Below, one piece after another: positions 57,371 through 64,000 of a DNA stretch of 64,000 nucleotides. Source of the stretch: Stenopsyche tienmushanensis (lineage: Eukaryota; Arthropoda; Insecta; Trichoptera; Stenopsychidae). The position numbers and the translations under genes are program-made. The stretch is taken from the NCBI GenBank assembly GCA_008973525.1, contig WACJ01000372.1, positions 1 to 64,000 of the forward strand, written 5' to 3'. The notes beneath the pieces were generated by a model. It had not been told where the DNA came from. It saw only the letters and a list, made by a program, of their open reading frames with translations, and did no database searches. How positions within the stretch are numbered: the stretch's first letter is position 1; every line of letters starts with the position of its first letter.

Positions 57371-59087
57371 TTTTAGGATTGAATTTGGTAGACAAAATAT
57401 TCACATTGAAACCATACCAGAAATCTATAATGATATGTATAGTAAACGAAGACTATCAACGTCAATTAATTTAATATATTTTATCATATTTTTGGTATAA
57501 TTGTTGAGGATTTTTGTCAAAATTCACAGAATTTTGACTAAAAAGTGTTCCAGAGGATACGAAGCCATGAATGGTCACCCCCCAAGCGACGATTATACAT
57601 ATTACCCCATTCATATACGTCGGAACAGTTTTACTGAATACCTGCGACAAGCTCAATTGCAACATCAGTGAGGCGAATGTGCGCTCGAAATGAAGGCTTC
57701 GCTTGGAATTCAGATGTCATCCGCAGTCAACTTGGCCATACGAACATTTCTGAAAATATCCATAAATATATGCGGAAAAGCCACTTCCGCTGCAACAGTA
57801 AAATGCCATCGAATAAAGAGGAAAAGCCACGAATGCGTCCTCCAAGTCGCGGTCGCTGCATTAAACTTATAATGCCCGTAATTTTATCGTCTCGTCATAA
57901 CGCATTCCATTTTATGACGTCCCGTAACGCTCCAGATGCTCTGCTACAAATATGCAAAATGATAAAACGATCGTGCATTTAAGCAACGAGAAATTCAGAT
58001 CTTTTCGATATGGATGCGTATACGTATTGATTTCTGCGAGTTTTCGACCGGTTATTGGCAATCTTCGTTACAAATTGAATCATAAAACAAGAGGTAAGTT
58101 ATTGATTGAGCATCGTTAGGTTCTGAATTTCCCGATGGGCCTCCCGGATTAACTCGGTGAAGTTTCGTTTTACGTGGTGGGGTCACATTTCAAGACGCCG
58201 GGGTGTCTCACACCCCTTTGGCGTACCGCGAGACCTTCATTGAACATGAAATCTTCGACAGGTCAGCTGTGCAATCGGCCGAACGAAATAATGGAGGCTT
58301 ATTGTCGCGTTCGTAATTACAGAGGAAGGAGCGATTAAAAGTTGCCGGCGTAATTTGTAAGAGATAATCTTATATTTCGTTCGACATAGGCGTTAAAAAC
58401 GCCGTCGAAAGCCTGTTGGCAATTCTCATAAAACACGCAGATTTAACGAGATGGCGGCACTCGCGAAAAAACTCATTTCATTAGAATTACAGAGCTAACG
58501 GACGGTAAAAAGTGCTAAGAGATGAAACTTTCTCTCCCCAAAGGTGTTAAATACGAATACGTTAAGCTCGAGCGGTAGATAAGTAGGCTTTGCTAGGTGG
58601 AAAAGTGCCGGAAAAATGGACGCAATTTGTATAATTGTATTCACTTTACTTTCCTAACTCTAATGCCTTTTTCCACGTTATTATGTTACTTTTGAATTTT
58701 GCTGCCAGGGCCGTCGGCGCTTCAGGGTCCCTATCCCCGGGCGCATTATATGTAAATGTATTCATACGACATTGTTGATAAAATTGCTTAGTAATAAACA
58801 TCGTCGCTCTCGGCTACAGAGCGTTTCTTACGTAAAAAGCGAAATTTTATCCGCGAAAATATTGGATAAAATTGTATCAAATATACAAGAAGGCGAGTGA
58901 TTGTTCAGTAGGTCACATTAGACGCGCATGGTTATAATTTAATTAGAATCTTGTATCAATTTTTTATATTCCTCAAAATATGTGGCGCAAATAAAAAAAA
59001 GGTTAATGTCAAGATTAGTTATCTTCCTTATAAAAACCGATGTTTATTCCATGATAATGGTAGTCCTTGAAGATTTTCATCATAAAA
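57371..59087. other. Spacer with GC-richer unique block
   Basis: 58100-58600 is CpG-rich and unique within the window. A frame at 57690-57872 has no motif. Confidence 0.4.
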
Positions 59088-59650
59088 GCATAACTTGAAG
59101 CCATGGAGCCAGGAAAATGTCGTGGCTAAAAAACTTGCGGCCATGTTACGGACTCAGTACCGTAGCGCTTTTTCGCACTGTCGCAAACAAGAATTCTCGG
59201 AGAGCCCATGCCGAGATCCATTCATAGACGCAGACCATGTTTTGTGGACATGTCCGGGTATGGCGTCCGATCGCGAGACGCTATTTCGTTGTGTCAGCGG
59301 TCTAGAATTTGGACCGGTTGGACACGAAAACCTTGTGACCACTTTTTTCTATAATTTATATATATACGTATATCATAGAATTATTTATCATTATATTTGC
59401 GTATATATTTATATATTATATAGCTAGTCTTAGGCGTCTCCATCCATTAGCTAGTTCATCCCCCAGCGCTCAGAGAGCAAGTGGCCATAAGTAGTGGAGA
59501 AATAGCGGATCATCGCAGGACATGGTTTTTAAATTTTTCCGTTTTGGCACCCTAGCAAGCGCTTTGGTCAATAAACAGCTCGGATTAGTGGGGGGTTCCA
59601 TGTCGTAAACAAGATAAAGCTTCAGCTGCACACATAAAGAAGAAAAAAAT
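59088..59650 (+). mobile_element. Non-LTR retrotransposon 3' end
   Basis: The frame 59095-59427 reads KKLAAMLRTQYRSAFSHCRK, CRDPFIDADHVLWTCPGMAS and GPVGHENLVTTF. DADHVLW-C-P is the conserved post-polymerase knuckle of R1/I/jockey-type LINEs. A 3' UTR follows with AATAAA at 59571-59576 and an A-rich end near 59640. The reverse-transcriptase core is missing. A SINE lies just downstream. Confidence 0.65.
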
Positions 59651-59671
59651 TCTCTTCAGTAATGCTATTCT

Positions 59672-59865
59672 GTTCCTGTAGGTACCTGTAGGTAGTCCCG
59701 CGTTAAGCGGTTGGACTCATAACTCGATCATCTCGGGTTCGAATCCCACAGGAGATGTGGCTGGCAACCACATTTTTAAATACATATATATGCCATGAAA
59801 AACCATGTCAAAATGGTTGGTAATGATTCCATAAAAGGGATCGCTAAAAACCACCGCAAAAAAAA
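59672..59865 (+). mobile_element. tRNA-Met-like SINE
   Basis: The 5' part folds like a tRNA. The acceptor halves TCCTGT and ACAGGA pair, the B box GGGTTCGAATCCC is perfect, and the anticodon position is CAT (GGACTCATAAC), implying a tRNA-Met-type ancestor. A duplicated CCTGTAGGTA occurs near the start. A tRNA-unrelated body of about 110 bp and a poly-A tail follow. An 11-bp duplication AATGCTATTCT at 59661-59671 and 59866-59876 brackets the element. It depends on a partner LINE for movement. Confidence 0.88.
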
Positions 59866-59884
59866 AATGCTATTCTAAGTAAGA

Positions 59885-60314
59885 CCCAAATGTTTGATTG
59901 GATCCAAAAGTTTCGTGAAGATCTGAAAGTCGAGAAACAGTCTGCTGGAAAGGTGATGACTACAATATTTTAGGAATCGAAAAGTATTTTATTGATTGAT
60001 TTTTTACATGACAGACAGGGAAACTCATGAAAATTCACCGGTCAGTCCACACTAGGCCTCATGTAGCTACCATGTTTGTTGAATTAGGAGAGCAACGATT
60101 TGAAGACAACGCTGCGGTGGAACAATACGTGCACCACTTGTTTTCGGAGTAAACACCTTCTTTCTTCAGCGATGGAATTAAGAAATTTTCTATCCAAAAA
60201 TGTATTTCTAATGAAGAGAAACTATGTATAAAAATAAGATACTCCATATGTATTTTTTTTGTATCAATAATAAATTTAAACAGAAAATTCCGGGTTATAT
60301 TTGAATCACCCTCG
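59885..60314 (+). mobile_element. Mariner 3' part with terminal repeat
   Basis: Transposase pieces SAGKVMTTIF and SKSILLID at 59937-60000 (one stop between) and FFSDGIKKF near 60160, the usual C-terminal motif. The terminal repeat, read inward from 60314, starts CGAGGGTGATTCAAATATAA and is followed outside by TA at 60315-60316. The catalytic HHDN and SPDLAPSD motifs are not found between these pieces. Confidence 0.65.
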
Positions 60315-60316
60315 TA

Positions 60317-61534
60317 TTTGAAATGAACTTAAAATCTTGCAGATTTGCTCAAATTTCGATTTTAAGAAATGCTATAAGAGCAAAATCTTAAGCATTTTTG
60401 TCAGATATTCAAACACCTTCAAAATTTCGGCAAATAAATCAGCAATACTGTAAAGCGTTACGGTTTTGTTGGCCATCAATGGCATTCTAACCGGATGTTT
60501 GTAGGTGGTTAAAAAGGTATTGTAGTAGGATGAACACAATAAAATTTTAAGGATCCGGTTACTGTCTCAATTTAAGGGAACGGTTCTCAAAAGAAGGACC
60601 CTTTGTTTCCATGTAAAATGTGGCTCAATAGCAACCTGCCAGATTTTGGACTAAGAAAATAATCCATTGTTGCCTTGTCGGAAAAATCATCTCAATTTTA
60701 TTAATATCTGGAATCTTCACATAGGAATAATTAGGGGACGCATTAACAGCAAGTTAAGGCGAATCGAAGCGTTCTGCCATTATTTGAATGATTAATTTCA
60801 ATCATGGGCGCTGAAGTTAAATTAGTAGCCTGATTTAATCAAAATGTGGGTCTGATAATACGGCCATGTGGTGTAAAATGTACATGTGGTTGATTATATA
60901 CGCTTTGATTAAATTTCGCATAGAAAATATAAAATTTTACAACGCGCTTTACGATCCGCTTATATACAAGGTCTACGATTTCACGGATTAGTAAAAGCGT
61001 AGTATCCTCCTAATGGCCTGAAGACGTTATGCCGGCTATTGTTCCTGAGAGGTTTGTCCACGGTAACGACGAAGCTGAGACCGATAACAATAATATATAT
61101 GGAGCCATTTTGTACGGGAAGAATATTTATTTAATTATTTTCCGGTTGGGCCCCGAAGAAAAATAAAGGATAAAGGGGGAGGAGCTTATAAATATATGAT
61201 GTTTCCATTATACGCTTTTCCTGACGATGCAGTCGCAGGACAATGGCAGGAGAGGAGCGTTTTTGGAGAGCACGAACATAAAAAATGAAATGAATGAGGA
61301 GTTATTTCTGCTGTTTTTCCACGGGTGAAACCCGGAGCTTTTTATCATGAAAGCTCTTAATTTCTACAAAAACATATTGGTCAAATAATGTATATATAAA
61401 TTATAAAATAAAAATTGATAGCAAACTGATGTATATATCTATGCGATACGCTCACATTTCTCAAACGTAATGTATTCAGACTTGAAAGAACTAATTAACA
61501 TTGGACTCATTTAAATATTTCCTTGATTACAGAA
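60317..61534. other. Spacer, no gene recognised
   Basis: No recognised element; mixed composition. Confidence 0.4.
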
Positions 61535-61671
61535 GCATTTTACTCCTTAATAAGATACGACGACGACAAGATAATTACTCTGCTGCCATACATGGAGGAA
61601 TTTATTAAAAAAAAGCTCATAGCAGAGAGGAGCTATCAAATTCCACATGTTCCTAATGGAGCTTTTGTATA
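61535..61671 (+). CDS. Possible exon-like open frame
   Basis: After an acceptor-like TTTCCTTGATTACAG ending at 61533, a frame reads AFYSLIRYDDDKIITLLPYM then EEFIKKKLIAERSYQIPH and stops at 61669-61671. The composition is protein-like, but no family is recognised and there is no donor or neighbouring exon. Confidence 0.12.
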
Positions 61672-62744
61672 GATCCGAGATTCCTTACACACATGTTGCC
61701 CCCGTCTAAAAAAAGATTCAGAACTTTTGTTCTTATTCCATGTAGTAGCATTGAAACTTTTTCGTATATATACTTTATTTGTTGACTTAACAACGCGCTT
61801 CTTCTTCTTTTGAACGATTGCGAAGACTTAATAAGACAGTGCTAGGAAGTTCATACGCTCCGGAACTTGTACGTAAACAAATATGCTGGTTTCGATCGAC
61901 CTAAATATTATTTTCGAATGAATTTCATATTATTGCCGGCGTTGAATTGAATGAATAAAAAGATTATCCTCCCGAACTTATTAGGTATGTCGAGACCGAA
62001 CCCTTGTCCTTTGTACTTTTTCACCCCAACAATCTAACTTCATACAAACAGTAGATCTCCCTTGTGATAGTTTGATTGGATTTCAGCAATCACCCCTTTA
62101 CATCGGATTGCATTGTTAATTGAATAGGAAATAGGGGACTAATTTGTTATTAAGTTTTTCGAGCGATTTGAATTATAATAAAATGGAGTAAAATCCAAAT
62201 AACCATCAAAATAGAGACCGATATAAAATCTACATTTTGAACGACATTTCAGAGTTTGCGGGAAAAAATGATAATAAATCCTTTTGTACAACTGTGAATA
62301 AAAATGAATTAGATTCCTAAAGCATTCGCAGCATTTACTGAGACATCTCGAAACATGATTAGTGTGACAGATGGTTTCAAAAATTCAAAAGGGGCGAAAT
62401 GGAGATGAAAGAAAGTCATTAGACAGGAAGAAATGAATCATCTTGTAATAGCCAAGTATCAAGAAGTTGATATAAAATATAATTTGACACCAAAAATGCT
62501 ATTATTTGCAAGATTCGGAATGAAAATGGACTCAGAATTCAGAATATTCTACAAGGCAAAAATTATGTTTTATATATTTTAAATCAATTGAAAATATAAA
62601 TTTAATTCATTTTTTGCCTAAGAGCACCAAGTGACCATAAAACAGCCAGGACTTGTTCAGGTCGTGATATTAATCGATCAATGATCGCTTTTAATCCCTA
62701 AAGGAGTACTATCCCAGGGCCTGGGATTCCCCATGCACTATCCA
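61672..62744. other. AT-rich spacer
   Basis: Nothing recognised. Confidence 0.45.
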
Positions 62745-62990
62745 GAAAGAGCATTCTTGTGCATTGAGCTCGGAGGCAGACAGAGACAGAATGTAGCGGA
62801 ATTCGGGAATTAGTCGCTGCTTGTTGAATAAGTCTTTGTCTGATTATCATTTACTTCTTATGCAGAAGCAAATGAATCGATTTCTTGTGTATTGTTTATT
62901 TAGAAAAATGACGTGGTCTTGTATGTTATCAACAGTGCTTGTTTACAATTGACTCTGCCTCGAAGTGAATATTGTCTTACGCTGATAGGA
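62745..62990 (-). repeat. X-family repeat, reverse orientation
   Basis: The reverse complement matches 37040-37205. Shared blocks include GAGTCAATTGTAAA, the ATACAAGACCACGTCAT block, AAGAAATCGATTCATTTGC, TCGGACAAAGACT.ATTCAACA and GAGCTCAATG.ACAAGA.TG. Confidence 0.5.
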
Positions 62991-64000
62991 GTTGACAGAA
63001 AGTAATCGGTCTAAAGCTATTATGCAAATTTATCATCGTGGAAATTTATTGGTACATATTTTGGCATGTTCCTTGTTCATTTTTAATTGAAATTTCCAAA
63101 CCATGAGATGGCATAACTCTAGCATCGAATTTTCGAATGTTATTTTTATGGAGCATCCCAAAAGAGGTCAGGCAAAGTACCGGATGGTACCAGTCCCGAA
63201 ATGCCGGAAGAGTTCCGAGGCGAGGCAACGCGAAACAGGAAGCGACTAAAGGCGCAGCTGACTCGAAAAGCGCGAGCTTTCATAGCTCGGAAAATTTTCG
63301 TTTTGGGCGCCATTGCGCTCCGAAAGCGTTTAATATGTACGGGGAGCAAGAAAAAAAGGAGCTGATAAAATATCGGGATGAAATATTCATACTTCTGGAA
63401 CAGTCGGTGCGAAAAACGGGGCTCGCACTGGGGTTTCAACTTTTCGACGAGCCGAAGTAATGAATGTTTGCCGACTGTTTTAAAGTAAATAGCAGATTGT
63501 TTGTCGAGGCGGAGGTAAATCATTTACTAGGTTTTAACAAAACTGATGAGTATTCAATCGTAGGGTTTTTACTTTCGAATAACTTGTTAAATAAATTCAG
63601 CCTTTGAGAAACTTATTCCGGAGTCAAAAGCCCCCGAGGATATTCTCCTTTCGGGATAACATTGACGTAATTGTATATTTAAAATAGGAGTTTTTTAGTG
63701 CGCGGAAAACGAATTTCAATCCCTCACGGGATAGGGATACAGTTTCTCAAATAAAAATATGAAAAACGAGCTCAAAGTATAAAATTCAGGCGCTCTGATG
63801 TCGATGCCAGAACTTCATAATAAATATTTATTCATGTTCTACTTTGTGCATTAAGTATTTATCAGGGTTTGGATCGTAGCGACAACTATATCAAATAAGG
63901 CATATTCAATTCGGTCAAAGTTAAATATGCAACATTAATATATAATGTCTTATCAGTCTGGGAGAAATAGAATTGAAGTTAAAACTAGGAAATTTTCAAG
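62991..64000. other. Spacer to window end
   Basis: 63140-63520 has frames of 107 and 125 codons on opposite strands with no motif. I do not call a gene. Confidence 0.4.

Noticed and set aside
59672..59760. A functional tRNA-Met gene
   Set aside because: The tRNA-like part has a weak anticodon stem. It is followed by a body and poly-A tail and flanked by an 11-bp target duplication, so it is a SINE.
63046..63523. Opposed frames of 107 and 125 codons near the window end
   Set aside because: Neither shows a recognisable motif, splice context or start preference; mutual overlap suggests chance.

Overview
This window reads as non-coding DNA of an insect or other arthropod nuclear genome, heavily colonised by transposable elements. 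The evidence is eukaryotic: relics of mariner, pogo/Tigger, hAT, Helitron and probably piggyBac transposons, non-LTR retrotransposon fragments (R1-like and CR1/jockey-like), a tRNA-derived SINE, Gypsy-type solo LTRs, AT-rich spacers and no dense gene packing. The mariner and TTAA-flanked elements are typical of insects. The species cannot be fixed from the sequence alone. I found no host protein-coding gene that I can defend, and no rRNA, functional tRNA, CRISPR array or bacterial operon.

Layout. 1-8.5 kb: hAT, pogo and LINE remnants, dispersed repeats and a solo LTR. 8.5-15.7 kb: LINE-tail-like tandem copies, a pogo end, a TTAA-flanked MITE and a decayed mariner transposase. 15.7-19.3 kb: the best-resolved part, with an R1-like retrotransposon (14-bp target duplication) inside a hAT element (8-bp target duplication), probably itself inside an older MITE, followed by a complete 838-bp solo LTR. 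19.3-31 kb: dispersed repeats, a piggyBac-like end with twin 16-bp palindromes, a mariner split by an LTR, a CR1-like LINE 3' end and a 138-bp mariner MITE. 31-45 kb: further LTR and MITE copies, hAT and mariner relics, and a 375-bp non-autonomous Helitron. 45-51.5 kb: a complete-length 1,282-bp mariner with matching terminal repeats, TTAA MITEs and another mariner relic. 51.5-64 kb: long spacers, mariner and LINE 3' fragments, and a tRNA-Met-like SINE with clean target duplications.

How the parts relate. Several families recur and can be aligned by eye. They are the Y family (Gypsy-like LTR with a GGCTGC...GCAGCC hairpin), X (begins TTAACCCTTTGAG, carries an AATAAA and a CT-rich tail), V (TTAA end with CGCATATATGCG or repeated GCATACTC units), P (TTAA end with an ATGTCGA...TCGACAT palindrome), Z (unknown) and W (CGCATAAAAA motifs). 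Spacers between them, especially 7.1-8.4, 31.8-32.2, 43.5-44.4 and 58.1-58.6 kb, are richer in GC and CpG and look like older single-copy sequence. They could be intron or intergenic DNA; that is inference. All transposase and reverse-transcriptase frames seen are broken, so nothing here should be self-mobile.
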